Positions 49,190 through 59,935 of a stretch of DNA of 64,000 nucleotides are shown one piece after another. The stretch is taken from positions 43,549,722 to 43,613,721 of the forward strand of contig CM038719.1 of assembly GCA_021613375.1 (NCBI GenBank), in the 5' to 3' direction. Source of the stretch: Megaleporinus macrocephalus (taxonomy: Eukaryota > Chordata > Actinopteri > Characiformes > Anostomidae). A program made the position numbers and the translations under genes. The notes under the pieces are model-generated. The model made no database searches. It was not told the DNA's origin and saw only the letters and a program-made list of their open reading frames with translations. The stretch's first letter is position 1. Each line of letters begins with the position of its first letter.

Positions 49190-49590
49190 AAGTGACAAGT
49201 AGTGTGGGTCAGTATGTCTGTGGATTAGCGGTTGGGGGTCTGCCCTAAGTGACCACATGCATGAATAGAGTTGAATGAAACCATATGGTTTGGGTGTGAC
49301 CGAAAATGAATGGGACCCTATGGAGGGAAAAAGAGGGATGGAAAAAAACGACAAACAGACGAGTGCAGGTTGAACCAACACATGCAGTCGTGGTTGGGGG
49401 TCTTCCCTGAGTCGGTGTCTGTGGGTGTAGCAGAAGTTCCGTAGATTGGCATGCACTTTTCTATCCTATTCATTCTCTATGGGTAAAATTTTGGGGAAAT
49501 TCTGCTCTGATCTAGAATCTGTGCATCCGATCAAAAAGCTGTTTACAAGCCTGATTCACACAGTCAGATCGGACACTCTGGAGCTGTATA
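49190..49590 (-). repeat. Unclassified dispersed repeat, copy B, minus strand
   Basis: On the minus strand it reads tccgatctgactgtgtga, acagctttttgatcggatgc, ccatagagaatgaataggat, cttctgctacacccacag and tcccattcattttcggtcac, in the same order as copies A (1421) and C (55262). Confidence 0.75.
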
Positions 49591-49643
49591 CTGTATATAC
49601 TATAATATATATACTGTGGAATAATGATATAGTGGTCAAAGTT

Positions 49644-49652
49644 GATAATAAT

Positions 49653-49702
<50 letters not shown>

Positions 49703-49723
49703 TAATAATAATAATAATAATAG
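49644..49723. repeat. (AAT)n microsatellite
   Basis: About 26 near-perfect AAT trinucleotides. Confidence 0.97.
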
Positions 49724-50601
49724 AATAATTGTTTAGCGGTCAGGTGAAGGTGCCTCAGCAGGTAAAGAACTCCAGATCTTTGGAGTGTAGTAAAGAGGAG
49801 AAGCACCTTCTCTTGTGTTTGTTTTACTACAACAGTTTCCAGCAGTTGATGAACTGAAGATAGTATTTGGCGTGAAATCGCTCGGCGCTGTGTAACGGAT
49901 GAAGCTGGTGAAAGATTTAGATCTTTAAAAAGAACCAGAGAAACTTTTAAATCAATGCTGGAAGACTCGAGTGAGCAGGGTGACGGTGCGCGGAGAGAGC
50001 AGGGCTGGTTGATGCTGAGTAATTGTTCTTAAGAGCAGCACCTCTTTTGTTGGACTCTGCTTTAGTGCTCTGCTTGAGTGAACTCTGATGTAACCCATCT
50101 GATCCGGTTAATCCCAGATTTAAGGAGTGCCTGACTATTAGACATGAAAGATGTGTTCGATTAGAACCTCCAGCAGCACGAAGCACCGACACAGTCACTC
50201 AGCATCAGTTCAGAGCTCACCGTAATAAACATCAGTGACATTAAAGCTTAGTGACCATAATCAGAACATTGAACATGAGTAGCAGCTTAGTGTCGGGATC
50301 AGATTACATGAATCCAGACTACAGGAAACAGAACCTCTTTGAACCTCTTCCAGTCTGTTTCCTCGAGTCTGAAAAGATAAATGCTGGTGAGAAATAGAGT
50401 TTAGAGCATCTGATCAACTTCAAACTGGAGCTAAAGATCTGATCTACTTCTCTCACAATAAGATATTCATGTTACTTTGTATTGTATGTCTGATTATTTA
50501 CATCTGTTCTAATCAGATCTGGTGAGCAAACACTTATTAATCAGATAAAAGATTTTACACTATCAGCTCAGGAGACTCAGACTTTTACACAATAGTGTAC
50601 A
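49724..50601. other. Unique intron sequence, no feature recognised
   Basis: No exon, RNA gene or repeat recognised; composition ordinary. Confidence 0.45.
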
Positions 50602-51768
50602 TACACTATATTGCCAAAAGTATTCGCTCATCAGTCTTCATACATTTATGAACTGGAGTGACGTCCCATTCTTAATCCATAGGGTTTAATATGGTGTCGG
50701 CCCAACCTCTGCAGCTGTAACATCTTCAGCTCTTCTGGGAAGGCTCTCCACACGGTTTAGGAGAGTGTTTATGGGAATGTTGGACCGTTCTTCCAGAAGA
50801 CCATCTATGAGGTCAGACATTGATATTGGACCAGAAGGTCTGGCTCTCAGTCTCCGCTCTAATTCATCCCAAAGGTGTTCTATCAGGTTGAGGTCAGGAC
50901 TCTGTGCAGGCCAGTCAAGTTCCTCTACACCAAACTCCTCCTCCATGTCTTTATGGAGCTGCTCTGTGCACTGGTGTTCAGTCATGTTGGAACAGGAAGA
51001 GGCCGTCCCCAAACTGTCGGGAGCATGAAACTGTCCAGAATCTCTTCTGAAGCATTAAGAGTTACGTTCACTGGAACTGAGGGTCCGAGCCCCACACCAT
51101 GATCCCACCTCCACCAAACTTTACACTCGGCACAATGCAGTCAGACAAGTACTGTTCCCCTGGCAACCACCAAACTACGACTCGTCCATCGGATTGCCAG
51201 ACCAGAGAACACGTCTCCACTGCTCTAGAGTCAGTGTTGGCGTGCTTTACTCCACTGCATCCGAAGCTCTGCATTGTTCTTGGTGATGTAAGGCTTGGAT
51301 GCAGCTGCTCAGCCAAGGAGACCCATTCCATGAAGTTCTCTACGCTCTGTTCTTGAGCTGATCTGAAGACCACATGAAGTTTGGAGGTCTGTAGTGATGG
51401 ACTCTGTAGAAAGTTGGTGACCTCTGTGCACTATGCTCCTCAGCATCCGCTGACCCACTCTGTCCTTGTACGTGTTCTACCACTTGGTGGCGGAGTTGCT
51501 GTCGTTCCCAATCATTTCCACTTTGTTAGAACACCACTGACAGTCCACTGTGGAATATTTAGTAGTGAGGAAACTTCACCACTGGACTTGTTCCACAGGT
51601 GGCGTCCTATCACTGTACCACGCTGGAGTTCACTGAGCTCCTGAGAGACCCACTCTTTACTAATGTGTGTAGAAGCAGTCTGCAGGACTAGGAGCTGGTC
51701 TTATACACCTGAGGTTATGAATCTGATTCAGGAACACCTGAATTTAGTGATTTGGATGGGTGAGTGAA
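50602..51768 (-). mobile_element. Tc1-like transposon, nearly full length, inactive
   Basis: The left edge tacactatattgccaaaagt is the standard terminal repeat of a common fish Tc1-like family. On the minus strand the body runs through the transposase: HGM-type region, GGGIMVWG near 51080-51100, and DWPAQSPDLNLIEHLWDELE (about 50880-50930) holding the last catalytic glutamate. A stop lies next to the second catalytic aspartate region, and there are other frameshifts. At the right end the terminal repeat breaks off after gatttggatgggtgag and runs into (AT)n at 51770. Confidence 0.88.
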
Positions 51769-53083
51769 GAATATATATATATATATATATGAAATAATGT
51801 TGTTTTAAATGGTTTAATAACCCTGACCCTTCCACACATCCACACGGTGCTGTCCACAGCCCTGGTGCTGAACCGTGAGCTGCTGTCCGTGGTGCTGATC
51901 CTGATCCTCAGAGAAGCTGGGTCACCAGCGCGAGGCATGTCAGCTGTTATCAGCCTCAGCAGGTGTTCTCTGTTTGTGGAAACGTGTTAAAATATTTAGA
52001 CGCGTTATATTTCGGACTGCGGATGGTACATACACGGCAGCGGAAACATGGTGGAGATACCGGGTTAGAGAAAGTCATGCATTATTCATGCGCATGCACA
52101 CGTGTTCCCTCCATATGACTTTCAGGAAGGACGCATGCAGCATGAGACTTGCTTCTCCAGAGCAGCAGGACACAGATATGTAATCTCTCCCATGCAGATT
52201 TCTCCAGACTGTGCATCAGACGAGCTCTGTGGGTCCCAACCAAACTCCTCACAGCAGGAGCAGATAGCTGGCGGCGTGATTAAGGACTTCATACATCCCA
52301 AAGACTTTCTTTCAATATTTCTCAGCACAGTTTGACCAAAGAGGAAGGAGAGGGATAGAGGTCTGGAGATGTTTTCCCAAGGCTTGTGCTCAATCCTAGA
52401 GCTCCAGAGAGGAGGGAAGGTGATGCCACAGCATGCAGAGACATGGTAGACAATGATATGCGCCCAACTTTGTGGTGACACTCTGGGGAAGAGCTCTTTT
52501 CTGCTGACTGTGCAGCTGAAACCACATACGCAACTCAACACAGCAGTGCAGGTTGGCCCACAGCTAATTGGTGGGCTCTGTAATAAGACTTTCCATTCCT
52601 CATTAGCTGCTTAAGTCTTAAAGCTCCAGTGAAGAACTTGCAGAGCCAACTTTGGGTGCTGGACGTGTCTTAGACAATCGGTGCACTTTAAAGCTGCGTA
52701 GCTCTAACAAATGATTTAAAGTCCCAATTACTTGTCTCCTCTCCGAGAACCGAGGTTAGTCAGGACTCTGGCTCCACATCTCCCCATTAAAATAAGTTCT
52801 GACACGACTTTAATGAGAGCTAAACCCGCGCGCCGGCCTGCAGTGCAGTGACAATGACAGGAAGTTAATTCTCTGTTTAATCTGATATTGGAAATTCCTT
52901 GGCTTGGGGAAGTTCTGGTGACTGTTAATCCTCTGATGAGCGCAGAGCAATTCTTTTGAATTATTTATTTGGGCCACAAAAGAACCGACAAGCGATTCTG
53001 ACAGATTGCTTTATTCAGTGTCAGCGGTGTCTCTCAGAGCAGCGTCTCCTTATCCTTGGTCTGTCTCGTCTCTTTCCCCCCAG
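51769..53083. other. Intron sequence just upstream of the second slc2a9 exon
   Basis: It begins with a short (AT)n. Frames on the minus strand (52122-52541) match no known protein. The last 250 bp have balanced composition and end in the exon's pyrimidine tract; nothing else is supported. Confidence 0.5.
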
Positions 53084-53271
53084 CGTTCCAGGCGTTCCTG
53101 GGTAAGATGGATGTTTCCGCTGAGCTGGAGGAGGTGCACGCCGAGAGCAGGGCTCAGAACACGCTGCAGATGGCTTCAGCACTGGAGCTTTTCAGGAACA
53201 GAGCCGTGCGCTGGCAGACCATCACCGTCATCGTCACCATGGCCTGCTACCAGCTGTGCGGCCTCAACGCT
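53084..53271 (+). CDS. slc2a9: slc2a9-like (GLUT9) internal exon, cytoplasmic loop to TM7
   Basis: This 188-bp exon follows a strong polypyrimidine tract and acceptor (ctctttccccccag) and ends at a consensus donor (gtaagtg). With the base carried over from 27221 it supplies 63 codons. The translation runs from [18 protein letters not shown] through [19 protein letters not shown] to [20 protein letters not shown] and NA. The acidic and basic helical part is the large intracellular loop between TM6 and TM7. [20 protein letters not shown] is the start of TM7, where class I transporters have QQLSGINA; the CYQLCGLNA form is characteristic of GLUT9 as I remember it. No stop or frameshift is present, so the exon looks functional. 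The next exon, which should begin with an IWFYTNS-like segment, was not found in the following 10.7 kb. Confidence 0.92.
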
Positions 53272-53463
53272 GTAAGTGTGAACACATTTATACTCAAGCT
53301 TTGCGAGTTCAGGCAGTCAAGTGCTTCAAAGCTGTATCTAGAACCATCAAACGTAACCGTATGTGCCATTTGTCCACCAGGCAGGGTATATTAATAACTC
53401 TGTAGTGATGAATATGTTCTCTGCTCCACACTAGAGCACCACTGCAGGATATTTTACCCATCA

Positions 53464-54493
53464 AGTGACGTCCCATAGGGTTTAATATGGTGTCGGCCCA
53501 ACCTCTGCAGCTATAACAGCTTCAGCTCTTCTGGGAAGGCTCTCCACACGGTTTAGGAGAGTGTTTATGGGAATGTTGGACCGTTCTTCCAGAAGACCAT
53601 CTGTGAGGTCAGACACTGATGTTGGATGAGAAGGTCTGGTTCACAGTCTCCTCTCTAATTCATCCCAAAGGTTTTCCATCAGGTTGAGGCCAGGACTCTG
53701 AGCAGGCCAGTCAAGTTCCTCTACACCAAACTCCTCCTCCATGTCTGTATGGAGCTGCTCTGTGCACTGGTGTTCAGTCATGTTGGAACAGGAAGGTGCC
53801 GTCCCCCAAACTGTCCCCACAAAGTTGGGAGCATGATATTGTCCAGAATCTCTTCTGAAGCATTAAGAGTTCCTTTCCCTGGAACTGAGGGTCCGAGCCC
53901 ACCTCCTGAAAAACAACCCTACACCATAGTAGTCCCCCATCCACCAAACTTTACACTCGGCACAAAGCAGTCAGACAAGTACCGTTCTCCTGGCAACCAC
54001 CAAACCCAGACTCGTCAATCAGATTGCTACACGGAGAAATATGATTGGTCACTCCAGAGAACACGTCTCCACTGCTCTAAGGCTTGGATGCAGCTGCTCG
54101 GCCATGGAGACCCATTCCATGAAGCTCTCTACGCTCTGTTTTTGAGCTGATCTGAAGACCACATGAAGTTTGGAGGTCTGTAGAGATGGACTCTGTAGAA
54201 AGTTGGTGACCTCTGTGCACTATGCTCCTCAGCATCCGCTGACCCGCTCTGTCCTTGTACGTGTTCTACCACTTGGTGGCGGAGTTGCTGTCATTCTCAA
54301 TCACTTCCACTTTGTTCTAACACCACTGACAGTCCACTGTGGAATATTTAGTAGTGAGGAAACTTCACCACTGGACTTGTTCCACAGGTGGCGTCCTATC
54401 ACTGTACCACGCTGGAGTTCACTGAGCTCCTGAGAGACCCACTCTTTACTAATGTGTGTAGAAGCAGTCTGCAGGACTAGGTGCTGGTCTTAT
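53464..54493 (-). mobile_element. Second Tc1-like transposon copy, ends missing
   Basis: It is closely similar to 50640-51720 in the same orientation (tgacgtcccatagggtttaa, gtgtcggcccaacctctgca, ggcgtcctatcactgtacca). Both terminal repeats are absent and there are internal deletions (near 54080) and insertions (near 53815 and 53905). It begins about 190 bp after the slc2a9 donor at 53271. Inactive. Confidence 0.88.
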
Positions 54494-54860
54494 GGGGGAT
54501 GGGGGATGGGGGATTGAAGACATATAGTATAGAGTATATGTCCCTCAGTTTCCTGATGCTGAAGTAAATTCATTTCTGATGTTTCTGATGTTTCTGATGT
54601 TTGAAATGCTTCTTTACTCATGTTCTTGCAGCGTCCCTGGTGGCTCCTCCTGAGAATATTAAAGATCTAGAGTGTAAATCTGCAACTAAGCAAGCAATCT
54701 AAGAAACGAGGGTTATCTTTCACCGACTGTCTTCCCTACCTCAAATAATGAAGCTCAAATAATGAAGGTCCTGCAGTAGCGGGCGTGGACGAAACTCGTA
54801 CTGTAAATGCAAACGTGCGCATGCTGTTATTATAGGGTGCCTCCAGAAAAGCCCACCTCT

Positions 54861-55006
54861 ATTAATTTTCCAATACACCAGGTGTCAGTTGAGCTCGGGG
54901 ATGCCAGTGTGAGGGCAGATCTCAGAGTTTCCACCTCAATTCTCTCGTCTGCTCTCACGCTGTGATTTGTGAGTTCAGCTGACAAGCGCTGTATTGGAAA
55001 ATTAAT
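54861..55006 (+). other. Long imperfect hairpin, 59-bp arms and 28-base loop
   Basis: Arms at 54861-54919 and 54948-55006. The outer 16 bp (attaattttccaatac) pair perfectly. By hand alignment without gaps the inner 43 positions give 29 Watson-Crick pairs, 7 G-U pairs (in + strand RNA) and 7 mismatches. No transposon ends were recognised. It lies in the slc2a9 transcript direction. Confidence 0.75.
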
Positions 55007-55261
55007 TGGCCGGCCAAAGGCTGGTCAGGAGCCCTTTCCTTTCATTCAGATTACAACTAACGGCAGAATGGGGTACAACTGAACTCTCCACTTCTGTCCA
55101 GCTCAGTTTCTCCTCATTAGTCGTATGTGGTATTTGAGTCTAAAGATTAAGAAGCATTAGATAAAGAACACAGCTGGAGTTGTGAGAAAAACATATTTCA
55201 GATATAAACATTCATGGAGTGCATTGGGTGGGGGGTTAAACGTGCATATGTTGTTGTTCGT

Positions 55262-55625
55262 TGTTTGTACTCCAGAGTGTCCGGTCTGATTGCGTCATTG
55301 GGCTCGTATACAGCTTTTTGATCAGACGTAAGGATTCCCATAGAGAACGAATAGGAGGGAGAAGTGCACACCAGTCTACTGAACTTCTGCTCCACCCACA
55401 GACGCCGTGTCACCCAGAACAGACCCCCGACCACGACTGCAGTGTTGGTTCGACCCCATTCATTTTCAAGCACACCAAACATTATGGATTCATTAAACCT
55501 ACAGCCTCCAAACTGTGTGTACTCACTGGGGGCAGGTCCCCAAACACTGACCCGCCCTCTTCTACCTGCCCTTTATTCATCCCTCGTTCCTCACACTGCT
55601 TAAGCTGCACAACAATCCCTCAGGA
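55262..55625 (+). repeat. Unclassified dispersed repeat, copy C
   Basis: gtccggtctgattgcgtcat, tacagctttttgatcagacg, cccatagagaacgaatagga and tctactgaacttctgctcca match copies A and B. It is followed by an (ATT)n/(AGT)n microsatellite at 55640-55688. Confidence 0.75.
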
Positions 55626-55824
55626 AATGCACTTTCTAGTTAATAATATTATTATTATTATTATTAGTAGTAGTAGTAGTAGTAGTAATTATTTTTACAG
55701 TATGCTTTAAGAGCAAATGATAAAAAATATAATCAAAATACTAATACTAATAATATAGTATAAATATTGTTAGGTCTAGCTAGGACGTTTCTTTACACAG
55801 ATAGCAATAGCGACCACTGCTAAC

Positions 55825-56100
55825 TACTATTCAATTCAATTCAGGTTTATTTGTGTAGCTCTTTTTATACGATGTTGTCTCAAAGCAGCTTTACAGAAGT
55901 TTGAAAACAAACAGTTACAACATATATACCCCCCAGCGAGCAAGACCACCTCCCTCAGACTGGAGGAAGAAACCCTGAGAGGAACCGAGACTCACACAGG
56001 GAGACCCGTCCTCCTCTGATCAAACAGTATTTACAGGTTATTAAGATACATAACTAATGAAAGCTGGGAGAGTCTCAGTTTAAGGTCTGGATGGTAAAAG
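55825..56100 (+). repeat. Common fish dispersed repeat (ttcaattcaattcaggttta type)
   Basis: The sequence ttcaattcaattcaggttta, gtctcaaagcagctttacag, ggaggaagaaaccctgagag and gggagacccgtcctcctctg follows an abundant repeat in fish genomes. The exact class (SINE or LINE tail) is not certain. Confidence 0.6.
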
Positions 56101-56123
56101 CTTTAGAAGCTGCACTGGTAGAG

Positions 56124-56412
56124 GCAGTCTCTGAGTGAGGCAGTCTCTGAGTGAGGCAGTCTCTGACTGAGGCAGACTTTGACTGAGGCAGTCTCTGAGT
56201 GAGGCAGACTTTGACTGAGGCAGACTTTGACTGAGGCAGTCTCTGACTGAGGCAGTCTCTGACTGAGGCAGACTCTGACTGAGGCAGTCTCTGACTAAGG
56301 CAGTCTCTGACTAAGGCAGTCTCTGAGTGAGGCAGACTTTGACTGAGGCAGACTTTGACTGAGGCAGTCTCTGACTGAGGCAGTCTCTGACTGAGGCAGT
56401 CTCTGACTGAGT
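56124..56412. repeat. 16-bp minisatellite (gaggcagtctctgact)
   Basis: About 18 units alternating tctctgactgaggcag, tctctgagtgaggcag and actttgactgaggcag. Confidence 0.95.
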
Positions 56413-56799
56413 CTTTATGAAAAGTAGGCGTGAACTGGAACCTATCTCAGTGCTGGTACGTCTGGAAGACACAGTGATGTAACTGAGGGTGTTGTAGTTG
56501 TCAGGAATGGAGGAGGAGAGCTGGTTGGTGAGGAGGAGGCTCTGATGATCAGACCTCCAATAGCGTACAGCAGGAGGACCGTCTCTATCTCAGGAAGAGG
56601 ACAGAGAAGCTGAGAACTCATTTGTTGAAAGAGATTTTCTGTTATTATGTGTGGAGGTGGTTCTTGACTGACTCAGAGAGCTTGTGTCTGGTCGTTCCTC
56701 TGATCAAAGCTCGGTGTCTCGTCTCCGTATAACCACTCGTTGTTGAATATTTTCTGATTTTGTGTTTATACGGAGTTTCTTTTATGGTTTGGCTGAATT

Positions 56800-57000
56800 C
56801 AGTGTTCATCAGATCTGAACTCCAGCTGCTCAGGATGCTCTCTACTCTGCCTCTGTAGACGTACAGATGGTAGATAAGCTTTCCTTAACTTCTGTAGGAG
56901 ATACAGACACTGCTGAGCTTTCTTGGCTATGGAGCTGGTGTTCAGAGTCCAGGTGAGGTTCTCCGCTCAGTGAACACCAAGGTACTTAGTGCTTGTAACA
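56800..57000 (-). mobile_element. CR1/L2-type LINE C-terminal fragment, minus strand
   Basis: Minus-strand translation contains ENLTWTLNTSSIAKKAQQCL then YLLQKLRKAYLPS, matching the ENLxWxxNTxxLxKKAQQRLYFLRKLRKA block of fish LINE ORF2. The reading is then broken by frameshift. Confidence 0.75.
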
Positions 57001-57372
57001 GTGGTGACTGGACGAGCTTGGACTCACATACTTAGGTCCTGTTCACACCTGGCATTGACGTGCCTCCTCAGCTAGAAGTGGACACCAGAAGCTATAGGTG
57101 TGAACAGGATCCAGTAGGTCTTGGAGTTCATTGGTTGATCTGATGATTTAAACCATCTGCAGAGTTGGACAGGGACTCGTGTGAAAGCAAAAGCATCTCA
57201 GTGACCGTGATGAAGGTCCGTCTGAGGTGTGTCGTCTCAGCAGAGAAGAGTGGAGTGTTTGCTGTTTGTGTAGAAGTGGTGGTGCTACACTCACACGAGC
57301 GAGGACTCACCATCAAACACAGTGCAGGAGTGAAGTAGGACATCAGTGGACGCTGAAATGTCTGATACAGGT

Positions 57373-57374
<2 letters not shown>

Positions 57375-57437
<63 letters not shown>
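57375..57437. repeat. (GT)n microsatellite
   Basis: A perfect run of about 31 GT dinucleotides. Confidence 0.98.
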
Positions 57438-57438
<1 letters not shown>

Positions 57439-57566
57439 TCTCATCACTCAGACGGATATTAACTCCAGAGTCGGACACTCAGTCATACTGACCCACCAGC
57501 ACCAGTTGTGATCCAGCAGCAGCAGGTCCCCCCCCCCCCACAGAGCAATTTCCTTTATAGTGATTT

Positions 57567-57847
57567 CAGAGACACACACACACTTACAAACTCACACTCA
57601 CACACACACACTCACAAACTCACACCCTATACACACACACACACACACACTCACACCCTATACACACACACACACACACTCACTTACACACACTCACACC
57701 CTATACACACACACACTCACTTACACACACTCACACCCTATACACACACACACACACAAACTCACACCCTATACACACACACACACGCTCACTTACACAC
57801 ACTCACACCCTATAAACACACACGCTCACTTACACACACTCACACCC

Positions 57848-57887
<40 letters not shown>

Positions 57888-58325
57888 GTACACACACACA
57901 CACTCACTTACACACACTCACACCCTATACACACACACACAAACTCACACCCTATACACACACACACGCTCACTTACACACACACACACCCTATAAACAC
58001 ACACGCTCACTTACACACACTCACACCCTATAAACACACACACTTACACACACACACACACACACAAACTCACACCCTATACACACACACACACACACAC
58101 TCACTTACACACACTCACACCCTATACACACACACACTCACTTACACACTCACACACACACCCTATACACACACACACACACTCACTTACACACACTCAC
58201 ACCCTATACACACACACACACACACAAACTCACACCCTATACACACACACACATGCTCACTTACACACACTCACACACACTCACACCCTATAAACACACA
58301 CGCTCACTTACACACACTCACACCC

Positions 58326-58394
<69 letters not shown>

Positions 58395-58489
58395 GTACAC
58401 ACACACACACACACACACAATCACACACATACACACTCACACCCTATACACACACACACACTCACACCCTATACACACACACAAACAAT

Positions 58490-58523
<34 letters not shown>

Positions 58524-58602
58524 GCCTATACACACTCACACACACTCACACCCTATACACACTCACACACACTCACACCCTATACACACACACACACACA
58601 AT

Positions 58603-58634
<32 letters not shown>

Positions 58635-58956
58635 ATACACACTCACACACACACACACAATCACACACTCACACCCTATACACACACACACACAATCACA
58701 CACACTCACAAACTCACACACACACTCTGTACACACACAGAATCACACACACTCACACACACACACACAATCACAAACACACACTCACACAGTACATACA
58801 CACTCACTCACACACCCTATACACACACCCTATACACACACTTACACAGTACATACACACTCACTCACAAACACGCTCACTTACACACACACACACACGC
58901 CCTATACACACACACACTCACACACAAACGCTCACTAACCGCCACTCACATATACA

Positions 58957-58997
<41 letters not shown>

Positions 58998-58998
58998 A

Positions 58999-59010
<12 letters not shown>
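57567..59010. repeat. (CA)n with actcacaccctatacac units, 1.4 kb
   Basis: CA dinucleotide runs alternate with cactcacaccctatacacac and ctcacttacacacactcaca. Units recur at roughly 45-75 bp. Thr/His-rich frames are artefacts. Confidence 0.97.
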
Positions 59011-59029
<19 letters not shown>

Positions 59030-59096
59030 TTGAATATATATATATATATATCCTTGTATCTCTTTCTTTCTGTATCTCTCTCTCTCTCTGTCTTTG

Positions 59097-59133
<37 letters not shown>

Positions 59134-59136
59134 TTG

Positions 59137-59181
<45 letters not shown>

Positions 59182-59222
59182 TTGTCTCTCTCTCTCTCTC
59201 TGTTTCTCCCTCCCTCTGTCTT

Positions 59223-59263
<41 letters not shown>

Positions 59264-59264
59264 T

Positions 59265-59301
<37 letters not shown>

Positions 59302-59302
59302 T

Positions 59303-59345
<43 letters not shown>
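59011..59345. repeat. (CT)n tract with tgtctttgt punctuation
   Basis: Nearly pure CT repeats interrupted about every 40-60 bp by ctgtctttgtatctct or similar. It continues directly from the CA array. Confidence 0.97.
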
Positions 59346-59346
<1 letters not shown>

Positions 59347-59935
59347 CTGCTGCTAATCTCATTACTGACTGCTAAGAGAAAACAGCACTTCTCTCCTCCT
59401 TTTCCTTTCCTCCTTTTCTCATAGCTTTTTCTCTGTTGTCATCTCTTCACCTCTTCTCTCCTCCTCTCATTCTTTGTACCTCTCCTCCTCTTATCTCCTC
59501 TATAACATGTTAACATTGTTTCTCTTTTCCTCAGTTTTTTTCTTCTCTTCTTTTTAATTCTTGCATTTCGTCTCTTATTCTCTCCTCTCCTTTCATCTCC
59601 CGCCTCTCATCTCATCACTTCTTGTCTCGTCACGTCTGCTTACCTCTCACCTCCTTTCCTCATCTCCTCTCATCTGATTCCATCTCCTCTCCTGTCCTCG
59701 TCTCGTCTCGTCTCGTCTCTGAGCTGTGATGAGAACAGAGAGGCTGCTGGTACGGACGCAGTTCTTTGAGTTCTGTGTTTCTTTTGTTAGTCTGGTTTCA
59801 GAGGAGACGCGGGGAGCATCGTCTCCTTCTCCTCCACAGAGGGAGCGAGAGACGAACGCCGAGGGTCTGTGTGCAGATGTGAAACGTCTGGCTGAGGAAG
59901 CAGACGGCGGTGAAGAGAGAGAGACAGACTTTCCC
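59346..59935. other. CT-rich spacer without a gene
   Basis: Pyrimidine-rich up to about 59720, then roughly 200 bp of mixed sequence (59725-59925). An open frame begins at 59726 but is carried almost wholly by the next array. Confidence 0.5.

Larger units (their letters stand above)
27222..53083 (+). other. slc2a9: slc2a9 intron of about 25.9 kb, mostly tandem repeats
   Basis: This is the interval between the two slc2a9 exons, bounded by gtgtgt at the donor and cccccag at the acceptor. The two exon phases match across it. It contains at least five large arrays (18-bp, GTGTAGGT, TATACTTA, 31-bp and 22-bp units), a LINE fragment, a Tc1-like remnant, a small inverted-repeat transposon and many microsatellites. 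That it is one intron with no cassette exon is an inference. Confidence 0.8.

Noticed and set aside
50686..51012. A transposase gene that might be active
   Set aside because: The 108-residue frame is only the C-terminal part. Stops and frameshifts interrupt the rest and one terminal repeat is lost.
53272..53394. Extension of the slc2a9 exon past 53271 in the open frame ending at 53394
   Set aside because: A consensus donor gtaagt lies at 53272, GLUT family similarity stops at GLNA, and the following residues match no part of the transporter.
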